A stretch of DNA of 56,773 nucleotides from Thermocrinis sp. (GCF_036781485.1 NZ_DAIQAX010000002.1:14609-71381), one strand, 5' to 3'; shown: positions 23,363 through 32,634, numbered from the stretch's first letter. Notes: a model not told the origin generated them from the letters alone. Numbers and translations: made by a program.

Positions 23363-23973
23363 TGCTAAACTGGGAACTTCCTTTATGGGAAAAAGGACTA
23401 ATAGTGGCGGGTGTAGACGAGGCAGGAAGGGGTCCCCTGGCAGGTCCTGTAGTCGCCTGTGCGATAATTATTCCCCCTTTTACAGAAAATTTCTTAAAGG
23501 GCGATTCAAAAAATATGTCTAAGAAGGAGAGAGAAGAAGCGTACGAATACATAAAGCAGATAGCTTTGGCTATAGGCACAGCCGTAGTGGATAGCGTGGT
23601 AATTGATAGGCTAAACATCCTAAAAGCTACAAAATTGGCGATGGAAAGGGCTCTGCAGGATCTAAAAACTAAGTTTGATGTAGTGATCACAGACCATGTT
23701 AGGTTAGAAAACTATAACTGCATACCTCTAACAAAAGGGGATGAAAAGAGTCTTAGCTGTGCGTGTGCATCTGTAGTAGCAAAGGTACTAAGGGACAAAA
23801 TTATGGATCATTATCATCAGCTCTTCCCTCAATTTAACTTTCAAAAAAACAAAGGCTATCCAACTAAGGAACACATCGAAAAGCTTGGAAAGTATAAACC
23901 GACCCCAATACACAGAAAGAGCTTTATGCCTATAAAGCAGATGGATATGTATGCACAAACCCGTTCTTCTTGA
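23362..23973 (+). CDS. rnhB: Ribonuclease HII
   Basis: A 203-residue RNase HII that cleaves RNA in DNA hybrids and single ribonucleotides in DNA. The signature DEAGRGPLAGPVV starts at residue 19; ITDH and the later CACASVVAKVLRD supply the other acidic and conserved residues. I chose the ATG at 23362, which overlaps the rplS stop as TAATG; a TTG at 23341 would add seven residues. It overlaps rsmH by 23 nt. A second RNase H gene, rnhC, lies at 33309. Confidence 0.93.
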   Translation: MLNWELPLWEKGLIVAGVDEAGRGPLAGPVVACAIIIPPFTENFLKGDSKNMSKKEREEAYEYIKQIALAIGTAVVDSVVIDRLNILKATKLAMERALQDLKTKFDVVITDHVRLENYNCIPLTKGDEKSLSCACASVVAKVLRDKIMDHYHQLFPQFNFQKNKGYPTKEHIEKLGKYKPTPIHRKSFMPIKQMDMYAQTRSS

Positions 23974-24811
23974 AGAAGCTACAGATTTGCTTTTGGGGGG
24001 TGGTGGAAAGCTCTTTGTAGATTGCACCGTAGGGCTTGGGGGGCATGCAAAAAGAGTACTGCAGAAAAACCCACAGGCATTTCTCATAGGTATAGACAGG
24101 GATCCTTTTGCCTTAGAAATTGCAAAGGAAAACCTAAAGGAGTTTGAAAGAAGATTTAGCCTATACAAAGCCAATTATTCCGATTTTGACTTAGTTTTAG
24201 AAGAGGAGGGTATAACATTGGTTGATGGTTTTTTGTTTGACCTGGGTGTATCCATGTATCAGCTGAAAAGCCCAAGGGGTTTTTCTTTCCATAGGGATGA
24301 TCCGTTGGACATGAGAATGGATCCAGAGGATAGACTAACAGCCTATGAGGTGATCAACAGATATTCAGAAAAGGAATTGGAGAGAATAATAAGGGAGTAT
24401 GGGGAAGAAAAAAAAGCAAAAGCTATTGCCAAAGCTATAGTCCTGCAGAGGAGTAAAAAACCCATAGAAACTACTAAAGAGCTTGCGGATATAGTACTTT
24501 CAGTCTTGAAAAGGCGTGGGAAAATCCATCCCGCCACAAAAGTGTTTCAGGCTATAAGAATAGAGGTAAATAGGGAGTTGGAACATTTAAAAATAGCTTT
24601 GGAAAAAGTGCCAGCCTATTTAAGAAGTGGTGGTAGGTTAGTAGTTATATCCTTCCATTCCCTTGAAGATAGGATAGTAAAAAATTTTTTCAAAGAACAC
24701 TCCAATCAGTTTAAGATACTCACAAAAAAGCCGATAACTCCAAAAAGGGAGGAAGTAATGCAAAACCCAGCAAGCAGAAGTGCTAAACTAAGAGCGGGGG
24801 TGAAGATATGA
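23951..24811 (+). CDS. rsmH: 16S rRNA (cytosine-1402-N4)-methyltransferase
   Basis: A 286-residue RsmH (MraW). Motifs: HKPVLLEEA at the N-terminus, DCTVGLGGHA (SAM binding), GFLFDLGVSMYQL, the long insert with RGFSFHRDDPLDMRM, and ISFHSLEDRIVK near the C-terminus. It N4-methylates C1402 in the decoding centre, the same nucleotide that RsmI (41650-42327) 2'-O-methylates. It begins within rnhB (23-nt overlap) and its stop overlaps the start of the ftsL-like gene (ATGA). Confidence 0.96.
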   Translation: MHKPVLLEEATDLLLGGGGKLFVDCTVGLGGHAKRVLQKNPQAFLIGIDRDPFALEIAKENLKEFERRFSLYKANYSDFDLVLEEEGITLVDGFLFDLGVSMYQLKSPRGFSFHRDDPLDMRMDPEDRLTAYEVINRYSEKELERIIREYGEEKKAKAIAKAIVLQRSKKPIETTKELADIVLSVLKRRGKIHPATKVFQAIRIEVNRELEHLKIALEKVPAYLRSGGRLVVISFHSLEDRIVKNFFKEHSNQFKILTKKPITPKREEVMQNPASRSAKLRAGVKI

Positions 24812-25047
24812 AGTATATTATTTTCTCACTCATGCTTATAGCTTTGAATCTTCTTTATTCCGCCTATTCTATAAAAGTGGCTAAGGAATACGTCAGCAAA
24901 ATTGCGGAATTGAAAAAAGAGTCGGAAAAAAACCTATCCTTAAGAGTAAAGTATTTAAACGTAGTAAACTACCCAGAAGCAAAGAAATGGACAAAGGAAA
25001 GAGGTTTTATTCCCATAATCTGGGAGAAGGTAAGTTTAATGGACTAA
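24808..25047 (+). CDS. FtsL-like small membrane protein
   Basis: A 79-residue protein with one N-terminal membrane segment (IIFSLMLIALNLLYSAYSI) followed by a short helical, likely coiled-coil, region and a tail ending EKVSLMD. Size, topology and position directly after rsmH match FtsL of the division and cell wall cluster, which binds FtsB and FtsQ at the septum. FtsL sequences are poorly conserved, so the assignment rests on context. No ftsI or murE follows; the next gene is convergent and overlaps by 4 nt. Confidence 0.65.
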   Translation: MKYIIFSLMLIALNLLYSAYSIKVAKEYVSKIAELKKESEKNLSLRVKYLNVVNYPEAKKWTKERGFIPIIWEKVSLMD

Positions 25048-26288
25048 ACTCTTTGCTCTTCCAAAGTTAATGCCAGTAGACTTATTACCCTGTTGCCTTC
25101 CATTTTATCTACCACGAATTTATATCCGCCGTATTCAAACTCATCCCCCTCTTCTGGAACTTTGGCGAGGTTTTTCATAACAAAGCCCCCAATTGTGTCA
25201 TATTCATAATCTTCTGGGAGTTCAATCCCTAGCCTTTTGGAAACAGTTTCCACATCGACCCAACCGTAAATCTTATAAACTCCCTTGCCAACTTGCTGAA
25301 AGTCCTCTTCCCAACTCTCTGGGAATTCTTCAAAGAGAAACTCAAGTATATCTCCTATGGTTATTATACCGGCAAGCTCACCGTGCTCACCCACCACGAT
25401 AACCATTTGAGAGTTATTTATACGCATCTCTACTATTAAATCTCTCAAGGTCATTACCTCAGGAACGATCAGCGGTTCTTTTTTGAATTCTTTTAACCTT
25501 TTGTTTAGGTTTTCTTCAAAAGGAACAAGTTCTTTTACAAGAACAATACCGGTGATGTTGTCCGGACTTTGGGAATACACTGGAATTCTGCTGTGCTTTC
25601 TTTCTATGATTTCTGGATATACTTCTTGCACAGTTTTTTCTTCGTCCAATAGGAAAAGGTCTGGTCTTGGCGTCATAATCTCCTTAGCTGTAGTTTCTTT
25701 TATAGACATAGCCTTTTCTACCATCTTTTTTTCTTCTTCACTGAACAATCCCTTTCCATAACCCATGTCAAATATATCCCAAAAGACACTTTCTTTATCC
25801 ACACCCTCGTCTCCATCGGTCATAGGTAAAAGATTACGGACTGACCTACTGAATAGAACTCTCAGAGGATAAAGTAAGGTATGTATTAAGTAGAAAGGTA
25901 CTGAATAAAACAAGGATAAACGTGTGGCAAAGTGTAAAACTATGTTTTTTGGTAAAACTTCACCAAAGATAAATATCAGAAAACTTACAAGCAACGCAGA
26001 AAGGGTAGCTCCACCCTCTCCAAAGCGCGATACGAATAACTTTGTTCCATAAGCTGAAAGGAGCACATTGACTACTTCATTTCCTATAAGGATAGATAGC
26101 AAAACTTCGCGAGGTTTTGAAAGAAGTTTATTTGCTAAGTTATAGAGTCTGTTTCCGGAGTATTTCTTCAGAAGATACCGATTAGCACCAAAAAAGACCA
26201 CCTCTGACGAGGAAAAGAAACCAGAAAGATATAAAAGGAATATAAACAGAGCCAGCTCAGTATATATTACAAAGAACGAGCCTTCCAT
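25044..26288 (-). CDS. CNNM/CorC-family membrane protein with CBS domains (HlyC/CorC type)
   Basis: A 414-residue protein: a DUF21 (CNNM) membrane domain with about four hydrophobic segments (1-190), a CBS pair (about 205-325, with MTPRPDLFLLD and IVGEHGELAGIITIGDILE), and a C-terminal CorC_HlyC domain (about 335-414) containing YDTIGGFV. Characterised relatives transport or regulate Mg2+ or Co2+, or Na+-coupled Mg2+ export; older annotations call them hemolysins. It overlaps the OppF-type ATPase gene by 32 nt. Confidence 0.9.
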   Translation of the reverse strand: MEGSFFVIYTELALFIFLLYLSGFFSSSEVVFFGANRYLLKKYSGNRLYNLANKLLSKPREVLLSILIGNEVVNVLLSAYGTKLFVSRFGEGGATLSALLVSFLIFIFGEVLPKNIVLHFATRLSLFYSVPFYLIHTLLYPLRVLFSRSVRNLLPMTDGDEGVDKESVFWDIFDMGYGKGLFSEEEKKMVEKAMSIKETTAKEIMTPRPDLFLLDEEKTVQEVYPEIIERKHSRIPVYSQSPDNITGIVLVKELVPFEENLNKRLKEFKKEPLIVPEVMTLRDLIVEMRINNSQMVIVVGEHGELAGIITIGDILEFLFEEFPESWEEDFQQVGKGVYKIYGWVDVETVSKRLGIELPEDYEYDTIGGFVMKNLAKVPEEGDEFEYGGYKFVVDKMEGNRVISLLALTLEEQRV

Positions 26289-27168
26289 CTATGAATGCCT
26301 CCTTTAGTTCTGTCCTGCATTCTTCCATCCTATGCTCGCACAGAGGATAAAAGGGACAAGCCTCTTCTGTATGAGTTTCCAATTCAAAAGCTTGTATAGT
26401 TTTTCTCTGGGAAGGATGCTCTGCGGGTATGTTCTGTATAAGATACTTAGTATATGGATGTAGAGGTGTTTTCAAAACCTGCTCCTTTGTCCCCAACTCT
26501 AAAAGTCTGCCTTTATACAGGACTGCCACTCTATCTGCAACGTACTCCACAGACCTTATATCGTGCGTTATCAAAAGGACAGACACACCCTTCAGCTTCA
26601 GCTTTAAAAAGAGCTCGAGAATACCTCTTCTGAGACTTGCATCTAAAGAAGCAGTTGGTTCATCAGCCACTAAAAGCTTTGGTCCCAACACAGTAGCCCT
26701 TGCTATGGCAACTCTTTGCTTTTGACCCCCAGACAATTGATAGGTTTTCCTGTGTAGATACTCTTCACTTAAACCAGCCTCTAAAAGAACATTTAGAATT
26801 CTTTCCCCTCTTCCTTTGTATCCATGAACTATTAAAGGTTCCTCCAATGTTTCTTTTACACTCATACGTGGATTTAAAGAAGAAGCTGGATCTTGAAAGA
26901 CCACAGAAACGTAGCGTGTGTACTCCTTGCCAAAGTTTGAAATTTCTACACCATCAAAAAGAATTTTACCTTTCGTGGGTTTTTCCAACCTTAAAACGAG
27001 CTTTCCCAAAGTAGTTTTTCCAGAGCCAGACTCTCCCACCAAAGCCAATATTTCTCCAGCTTTAACTTGTAAACTAACATCCCTGAGGGCGAAAAAATCT
27101 TTGGTTTTAAAAGGACCCACATACAACCTGTATGCCTTGCTTATGTTTTGGATGGACAAAAGATTCAT
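26257..27168 (-). CDS. OppF/DppF-type peptide ABC transporter ATPase
   Basis: A 303-residue ATP-binding subunit. Walker A is GESGSGKTT, signature LSGGQKQRVAIARA, Walker B LLVADEPTASLD, then the H-loop in ITHDI. The C-terminal oligopeptide-type extension has HPYTKYL and a cysteine-rich end (CPFYPLC, EEC, LC) resembling the OppD/DppD iron-sulfur-like motif. It should energise uptake of peptides or nickel, but no permease, second ATPase or binding protein is nearby. It overlaps hemN by 4 nt. Confidence 0.9.
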   Translation of the reverse strand: MNLLSIQNISKAYRLYVGPFKTKDFFALRDVSLQVKAGEILALVGESGSGKTTLGKLVLRLEKPTKGKILFDGVEISNFGKEYTRYVSVVFQDPASSLNPRMSVKETLEEPLIVHGYKGRGERILNVLLEAGLSEEYLHRKTYQLSGGQKQRVAIARATVLGPKLLVADEPTASLDASLRRGILELFLKLKLKGVSVLLITHDIRSVEYVADRVAVLYKGRLLELGTKEQVLKTPLHPYTKYLIQNIPAEHPSQRKTIQAFELETHTEEACPFYPLCEHRMEECRTELKEAFIDGRLVLCNIY

Positions 27169-28535
27169 ATTGTTCTGGAAAAGCTAAATTCTTTCTTCTT
27201 TGGTAAGTATTGATCAAAGACCATGGCTATGTTTCTTATTAAAAGGCGTCCCACCGGCAATACTCTTATGGATCTGTCTTTAATCTCCAAAAGCCCGTCC
27301 TTTTCCATATCCCTAAGCTTGAGAAGCTCCTCCTCAAAGTGATCTTCAAAGGATATGCCAAAGGTTTTTTCTATCTTATCAAAATCGCATCGGAAGTTGC
27401 ACATAAGGTCCATGATAACCTCTCTTCTAATCAGATCCTCTTGGTTTAACAGGTACCCCCTCATGGTGGGAAGGTCCCCCTGATCCAAAGCTAAATAGTA
27501 TTCTCTTATTGTTTTATAGTTCTGAAAGTAAGCATCGTGTAGCATGCCTATGGATGTGGCACCTATACCAATTAGGTCCACGCCCTTTTTGGTAGTATAT
27601 CCTTGAAAGTTTCTCCAAAGGGTTCCATTTTGTTGGGCTAAGGATAGTTCGTCCTCCGGCTTTGCAAAATGATCCATACCAATGTATAGATAACCTGCTT
27701 TCTGAAAGAGTTCTATGGTCATTTCTAATATGGTCAGTTTGTCTTCTGGAGGGGGTAAGGTATTTGGGTCTATTTTCCTTTGCAGGGGCTTTAGCCAGGG
27801 CACGTAGGCAAAGTTATAAACTGCCACTCTGTCTGGGTCAAGCTCTATGGTTTTCTCTATGGTCCTTTTAAACTTTTCTGGTGTTTGATAAGGAAGTCCG
27901 TATATGAGGTCTATGTTTATGCTTTTAAAGCCAAGATCTCTTAATCTCTTCATAACATCTCTCATCAGAGATTCTGGCTGTATTCTGTTTATTGCCCTTT
28001 GCACATCTTCGTCCAAGTCTTGCAGTCCCATGCTTACTCTGTTAAAACCCAACTCTTTTATTGTCTCTAACTGACCTTCAGAAAGATACCTCGGGTCTAT
28101 TTCTATGCTTATCTCACCCTCTTTATCTATAAGGAAGGCCTGACTTAGCTTAGTGTATAGCTCCCTCATTTCATCGTTGGTCAAAAAGTTTGGAGTGCCA
28201 CCGCCCCAATGAAGCTGGACCACAGGTCTAGATAAGTCAAGATACTGACTGACGAGATCTATCTCTTTATATACGTAATTTAAGTATCTTCTGGATACAT
28301 CTTTCCTATGGGATATGATCACGTTGCAACCACAAAACCAGCAAGCACTCTCGCAGAAGGGAATGTGCACGTAAATAGAAAGCGGTCTTTTCTTGCCATT
28401 GCTCTCCAGCAGTTTTTTCTTATAATCCTCTTTTCCAACCCCAGCGTTAAACTCTGTGGCAGGCGGATAGCTTGTGTATCTTGGTCCAGGTTTATCATAC
28501 TTCTCTATTAGCTCTTTGTTAAAAATCGTTCTCAT
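27165..28535 (-). CDS. hemN: Oxygen-independent coproporphyrinogen III oxidase
   Basis: A 456-residue radical SAM enzyme of haem biosynthesis that decarboxylates coproporphyrinogen III to protoporphyrinogen IX without oxygen. GPRYTSYPPA at the N-terminus is typical of true HemN rather than HemW. The 4Fe-4S cysteines are in CESACWFCGC (C61, C65, C68, plus C70). WGGGTPNFL is the SAM-binding GGGTP motif. It lies in the minus-strand cluster with an EAL-HDOD gene (20-nt gap) and the OppF-type gene. Confidence 0.95.
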   Translation of the reverse strand: MRTIFNKELIEKYDKPGPRYTSYPPATEFNAGVGKEDYKKKLLESNGKKRPLSIYVHIPFCESACWFCGCNVIISHRKDVSRRYLNYVYKEIDLVSQYLDLSRPVVQLHWGGGTPNFLTNDEMRELYTKLSQAFLIDKEGEISIEIDPRYLSEGQLETIKELGFNRVSMGLQDLDEDVQRAINRIQPESLMRDVMKRLRDLGFKSINIDLIYGLPYQTPEKFKRTIEKTIELDPDRVAVYNFAYVPWLKPLQRKIDPNTLPPPEDKLTILEMTIELFQKAGYLYIGMDHFAKPEDELSLAQQNGTLWRNFQGYTTKKGVDLIGIGATSIGMLHDAYFQNYKTIREYYLALDQGDLPTMRGYLLNQEDLIRREVIMDLMCNFRCDFDKIEKTFGISFEDHFEEELLKLRDMEKDGLLEIKDRSIRVLPVGRLLIRNIAMVFDQYLPKKKEFSFSRTI

Positions 28536-28555
28536 AAGTTTATTAATTTATGCCT

Positions 28556-29485
28556 TTAAAGGTTTAAAACATATTCTGCTTTCTCGTAAGCATCCCTTGT
28601 CATCTGAAGAAGTTCCAATCTATGTATCCCACTGACCTTTTCTATGTTGGTTAGCATAGGAGAGTCGTAATGATCTTCCGAAGATTGAATAATTGAATAC
28701 TTTTCCTCCAGCTGAGAAGCAAAATCAAGTAACTCCCTTAGTTTTTTATGTTTACCAGTATATCCATCCAATATTACCTTATCTATATTAACTTCCTTCA
28801 GAAACCTTATCTTATCAATTCTCAAAATTTCATCTATAAGCGAGAAAAGTCCCATGAGGTAGGCTGCACTTTCTAAATCTGGTATTATACGCCTTGCCAT
28901 CTCGCTTGCCAAGAAAGCCCTTGTTAGAGCTTTCTTCCAAAGGTTAGGGTTTTCTGCGATTATGTAATCATTCATGGCAAGTAAAAAGAGTAGCATAGCT
29001 ATTAGTCTTACTAAAGTATTTTTCAAATAGGGCGCTATTTCGAATTCTTTTAAAACATAAGGCGACTCTAAGTAATTGCCTTGAAAAAAATCTCCAATTT
29101 CAAGCGCTTTACTGTACTCTTTCTCATTTTCTATTTTTGTAATTAGCAGTTTTTTGCCTTTAGCCTTTAAGCTTGTCACCTTTGGATCAGTCAGATGGCG
29201 AAAATCTACGGTTATAAGAAAGGCTTCTTCAACAAATTGTTGATAGGAGTCTTTCAAAAGAATATCGTAGGATGCAGCTACCAGTATTCCGGCTTCTTTA
29301 AATTTCTGTGCGCTTTTAAGCGCCTGGTTTATAACAACAGATCCTATTTGTATCTGAGATGGTACCAGCTCAAATATCAGCTTTTCTGGGGGCAGATTTT
29401 CAAGAGCTTTATTAAGAAGAGAGTCTATGGATACATTTAACATGATTCTCTTGCCTTCACCTATTTTATTAACACCATGCTCCAT
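28556..29485 (-). CDS. Degenerate EAL-HDOD protein, N-terminus displaced by a frameshift
   Basis: A 309-residue open frame matching the EAL-HDOD (YuxH-like) signalling family. The first half is a degenerate EAL domain: ELVPSQI replaces the EAL motif, and GDFFQGNYLESP corresponds to the end of the EAL barrel, so c-di-GMP hydrolysis is unlikely. The second half (about 140-309) is a helical HDOD domain. The frame begins too late: the family start (RQPIFD...VAYE) is encoded just upstream in another phase (29502-29604), and the codons before this ATG (VPYNRAAYIIIEIL) continue the family sequence. The gene is either broken or restarted at this internal ATG. Confidence 0.7.
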   Translation of the reverse strand: MEHGVNKIGEGKRIMLNVSIDSLLNKALENLPPEKLIFELVPSQIQIGSVVINQALKSAQKFKEAGILVAASYDILLKDSYQQFVEEAFLITVDFRHLTDPKVTSLKAKGKKLLITKIENEKEYSKALEIGDFFQGNYLESPYVLKEFEIAPYLKNTLVRLIAMLLFLLAMNDYIIAENPNLWKKALTRAFLASEMARRIIPDLESAAYLMGLFSLIDEILRIDKIRFLKEVNIDKVILDGYTGKHKKLRELLDFASQLEEKYSIIQSSEDHYDSPMLTNIEKVSGIHRLELLQMTRDAYEKAEYVLNL

Positions 29486-29501
29486 TAGAATTTCTATTAT
29501 T

Positions 29502-29604
29502 ATGTAAGCGGCTCTGTTATAAGGAACTTCTTAAGGTATACCTCGTATGCTACTATATTGCCCTTTTTGTCAAAGATGGGCTGTTTTGTTATTAAAAAAC
29601 TCAT
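29502..29604 (-). pseudogene. Displaced N-terminal fragment of the EAL-HDOD gene
   Basis: Starting at an ATG (29604-29602) inside the end of glyA, this frame reads MSFLITKQPIFDKKG followed by NIVAYEVYLKK, the standard N-terminus of EAL-HDOD proteins. It leaves the family sequence near 29525-29535 and stops at about 29500. The downstream frame is shifted as expected from loss of one base (or 3n+1 bases). The downstream frame has a stop (TAA) just 5' of the junction, so the shift point is confined to a short interval. No slippery heptamer is seen. The alternative is a base-calling error. Confidence 0.65.
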
Positions 29605-30862
29605 GGAGATCTTCTCTTAATTCTGGATACAAAGGATATTGCTCGCAGAGCTCTAAAACTTGGCTCTTAACCCTTTCTATAACACTTTCATCTTCCAAGT
29701 TTTTTACAACCTGAGATATGAGCCTTGCTATGAGCTTCATCTCCTCTTCCTTCATACCCCTCGTGGTTAAAGCTGCAGTGCCCAACCTTATACCGCTCGT
29801 TTTTGTGGGTGGTAGTGGATCAAAGGGAACTGCGTTTTTATTTACAGTTATGTTAGCTTTTCCTAAGGCATCTTCCACCTGTTTGCCCGTAAGTCCGGTG
29901 TTTCTTAAATCCACAAGCACTATATGGCTATCTGTTCCCCCTGTAACTATTTTAAATCCCTCCCTTTGCAATTCTTCTGCCAGTGCCTTTGCGTTTAGAA
30001 CCACCTGTCTGGCATAGGCTTTAAATTCTTCCGTCATAGCTTCTTTAAAAGCTACCGCCTTTGCTGCGATCACGTGCATTAATGGACCACCTTGGATGCC
30101 TGGGAATACTGACTTGTCTATCTCCTTTGCAAACTCCTGCCTACAGAGTATAAACCCACTTCTTGGACCTCTTAAAGTTTTGTGGGTGGTGGATGTTACA
30201 AAGTGGGCATAAGGGACTGGGTTTGGATAAACCCCACCTGCAATAAGCCCAGAATAGTGGGCCATATCGACCATCAGGTACGCTCCCACCTCTTGAGCTA
30301 TCTCCGCAAGCTTTTCCCAGTCTATTACCCTCGGATAAGCTGACGCACCCCCCACGATCATCTTAGGCTTATACTCTTTTGCAAGCCTGTAGACCTGATC
30401 GTAGTCTATGAGCTCTGTCTCTGGGTTTACGCCGTAGTATATGGCATTATAGAGCTTTCCTGAAAAGTTTACCTTAACCCCGTGGGTGAGGTGTCCGCCG
30501 TGAGCTAAGTCCATTCCAAGGATAGTATCCCCTGGTTTGAGAACAGCCATGTAAACTGCCATGTTTGCCTGACTTCCAGAGTGGGGTTGGACGTTGGCAT
30601 GCTCTGCACCGTAAAGTTTTTTAACTCTCTCTATAGCCAACCTTTCCGCCTCGTCCACCCATTCACAACCGCCGTAGTATCTTTTACCGGGCAATCCTTC
30701 CGCGTACTTGTTCGTCAGAACAGACCCTTGAGCTTCCATAACTGCGAGGGATGTGAAGTTCTCTGAAGCTATCATCTCCAGATGGTAGAACTGTCTTTCG
30801 TATTCCTTTACCACAACCCTGTAAATCTCTGGATCTGTCTTTTTAAGATGTTCCATAAACAA
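29570..30862 (-). CDS. glyA: Serine hydroxymethyltransferase
   Basis: A 430-residue PLP enzyme that interconverts serine and glycine while charging tetrahydrofolate with a one-carbon unit. Landmarks: ASENF near residue 32, YAEGLPGKRYYGG, VDMAHYSGLIAGG, and THKTLRGPR with the PLP lysine at 228. The length is typical. Its start overlaps the end of nuoF by 20 nt, and its end overlaps the original start of the EAL-HDOD gene. Confidence 0.97.
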   Translation of the reverse strand: MFMEHLKKTDPEIYRVVVKEYERQFYHLEMIASENFTSLAVMEAQGSVLTNKYAEGLPGKRYYGGCEWVDEAERLAIERVKKLYGAEHANVQPHSGSQANMAVYMAVLKPGDTILGMDLAHGGHLTHGVKVNFSGKLYNAIYYGVNPETELIDYDQVYRLAKEYKPKMIVGGASAYPRVIDWEKLAEIAQEVGAYLMVDMAHYSGLIAGGVYPNPVPYAHFVTSTTHKTLRGPRSGFILCRQEFAKEIDKSVFPGIQGGPLMHVIAAKAVAFKEAMTEEFKAYARQVVLNAKALAEELQREGFKIVTGGTDSHIVLVDLRNTGLTGKQVEDALGKANITVNKNAVPFDPLPPTKTSGIRLGTAALTTRGMKEEEMKLIARLISQVVKNLEDESVIERVKSQVLELCEQYPLYPELREDLHEFFNNKTAHL

Positions 30863-32138
30863 CCTCCTCTTTTTTTAGCTTGCTAAGGTAATTTTCCCAA
30901 TCTTTGGGAAACTTTTGCATAGCTTGTCTGATGAGCCTGCCTGCCACCGCACCCAAACCGCATATAGATGTTGGCTGTATGTGCTGATTTACAAAATTAA
31001 ACCCTTCCCAATCCCTTTCTACAGCTTTCCCTTCAACGATCTTTTTTAAGAGATAAACCTGTTCATGTGTTCCTACCCTGCATGGGGTGCATTGACCACA
31101 GCTTTCGTGAGCGTAAAATTCGGCTATGTCCAAGCATGCCCTGACTATATCATCCTCTTCAGTTAGTACTATAACTGTTCCAGTGCCACCAAAACCAAAG
31201 GGAGAGTAGTCCATGGGTGTATCCAGCTCCTCGGCAGAAAAACAATCTAAGGCTCCAGAAAACACAGCCTTAACCTTTTTGTTTCCTATGGTTCCGCCAG
31301 CATACTTGTATATAACCTCCCTAAGGGTGGTGTTCATAGGAAGCTCGTAAACGCCGGGCTTTTTAACCTTTCCGCTAACCGGAAAGAGCTTTGGTCCCGG
31401 ATAGTCACTCGGTCCTATGTATCTGTATTCTTCCCAGCCCATGCTGACTATCAACGGTATGTTGCAAAGAGTTTCTACGTTATTGACTACTGTGGGTCTT
31501 CCAAAGAGTCCATACTGGACTGGATAGGGTGGCTTTATCCTGGGAAAACCCCTCTTCCCTTCCAAAGACTCTATCAAAGCACTTTCCTCCCCACAGATGT
31601 AAGCACCCGCACCCCTTGCTACGTATATTTCAAGGTCAAAGCCAGAGTTTAGTATGTTTTTACCCAAAAAGCCCTTAGCCTTTGCTTCTTCTATGGCGTC
31701 CCTGAGTATGTAATATCCCGCAGGATATTCACCCCTTATGTATATGAAAGCCTGGTTTGCACCTATAGCGTATGCGGATATTATCATACCCTCTATGAGC
31801 AGATGGGGATCTCTCTCTATGAGTATTCTGTCTTTGAAGGTGCCCGGTTCAGATTCGTCTGCGTTGCATATTAAATACCTAGGCGCTGGATTCTGGACAG
31901 CAAACTTCCACTTTTTACCCGTGGGAAAACCTGCACCACCTCTGCCTCTGAGTTGGCTTTTATCCACCCAATCTATTATCTCCTCTGGACTCATATTAAG
32001 AGCTTTTTCTAATGCTTGGTATCCCCCATCCTTTAGGTAATCCTCTATGGTATGGACTTTTGGCTTTTTGGCTCTTCTAAGAAGTAGGTTTAAAGTCGTT
32101 TCTGCATAAATGTTAGGTGTATTTGGATAGGATCTCAT
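30843..32138 (-). CDS. nuoF: NADH dehydrogenase I subunit F
   Basis: A 431-residue NuoF, the FMN and NADH-binding subunit of complex I. Motifs: LRGRGGAGFPTGKKW (NADH), GAYICGEESALIESLEG (FMN), and the N3 cluster cysteines CGQCTPCRVG plus a later Cys in SICGLGA. I start it at 32138, where GAGGAG on the minus strand precedes the ATG; a longer frame reaches 32210 but lies inside nuoE. It overlaps nuoE by 26 nt. NuoE and NuoF here are separate from other nuo genes, as known for Aquificaceae. Confidence 0.95.
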   Translation of the reverse strand: MRSYPNTPNIYAETTLNLLLRRAKKPKVHTIEDYLKDGGYQALEKALNMSPEEIIDWVDKSQLRGRGGAGFPTGKKWKFAVQNPAPRYLICNADESEPGTFKDRILIERDPHLLIEGMIISAYAIGANQAFIYIRGEYPAGYYILRDAIEEAKAKGFLGKNILNSGFDLEIYVARGAGAYICGEESALIESLEGKRGFPRIKPPYPVQYGLFGRPTVVNNVETLCNIPLIVSMGWEEYRYIGPSDYPGPKLFPVSGKVKKPGVYELPMNTTLREVIYKYAGGTIGNKKVKAVFSGALDCFSAEELDTPMDYSPFGFGGTGTVIVLTEEDDIVRACLDIAEFYAHESCGQCTPCRVGTHEQVYLLKKIVEGKAVERDWEGFNFVNQHIQPTSICGLGAVAGRLIRQAMQKFPKDWENYLSKLKKEEVVYGTS

Positions 32139-32577
32139 AGAGCTTCTCCTCGCTTTCAAATTTGTAAGTGTCGTTATCCACCATGAAAACTGGTGCTTCA
32201 GAACAGGCACCTAAGCACTGAACGGCTATGAGTTTAAACTTACCATCCTTGCTAACCTCTCCCACGCCTATTCCTAAGTATTTCCTTATAGCGTCCAAAA
32301 GCTTCTTCTTCTCCATCAGATTGCAAACTATACTAACGCAGACCCTTATTCTGTGTTTGGCAGGCTGGCCTCTGTCAAACATGTCGTAGAAAGACACCAC
32401 ATTCTCCACGTGGTTCAGTGGAAGGTTCAAGATCTGAGCTATTCTCTCTAAGGCAAAAGAAGGAATATTCCCATAAAAATCTTGTACTTCATGCAGACAA
32501 AGCAGTATAGCCTGTTCCCTTTTTGGGAAATAATTTGCATACGCTTCTAATCTTTGTTCAATCTCAACAGGTAGCAT
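32113..32577 (-). CDS. nuoE: NADH dehydrogenase I subunit E
   Basis: A 154-residue thioredoxin-like 2Fe-2S subunit of the complex I NADH-input module. The cluster (N1a) ligands are CVSIVC and CLGACSEAP. The N-terminal helical region is of standard length. It is the first gene of the minus-strand operon nuoE-nuoF-glyA-(EAL-HDOD)-hemN-oppF-CNNM. A TATAAT (complement of 32590-32595) sits 12 nt before the ATG, with no Shine-Dalgarno. Confidence 0.95.
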   Translation of the reverse strand: MLPVEIEQRLEAYANYFPKREQAILLCLHEVQDFYGNIPSFALERIAQILNLPLNHVENVVSFYDMFDRGQPAKHRIRVCVSIVCNLMEKKKLLDAIRKYLGIGVGEVSKDGKFKLIAVQCLGACSEAPVFMVDNDTYKFESEEKLYEILSKYT

Positions 32578-32634
32578 GTTAGAAATAAAATTATAATTCT
32601 GTTTTCAGATAAAGAACAGATTGAGAAGTTTAGC

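Noticed and set aside
29500..29604. Programmed -1 frameshift joining the two parts of the EAL-HDOD gene
   Set aside because: The downstream frame has a TAA just before the junction and no X-XXY-YYZ slippery heptamer lies in the remaining short interval, so a deletion or sequencing error is simpler.
32139..32210. Longer nuoF frame starting inside nuoE
   Set aside because: The ATG at 32138 has a good GAGGAG site and begins at the usual NuoF N-terminus, whereas the extension duplicates nuoE coding sequence in another phase.
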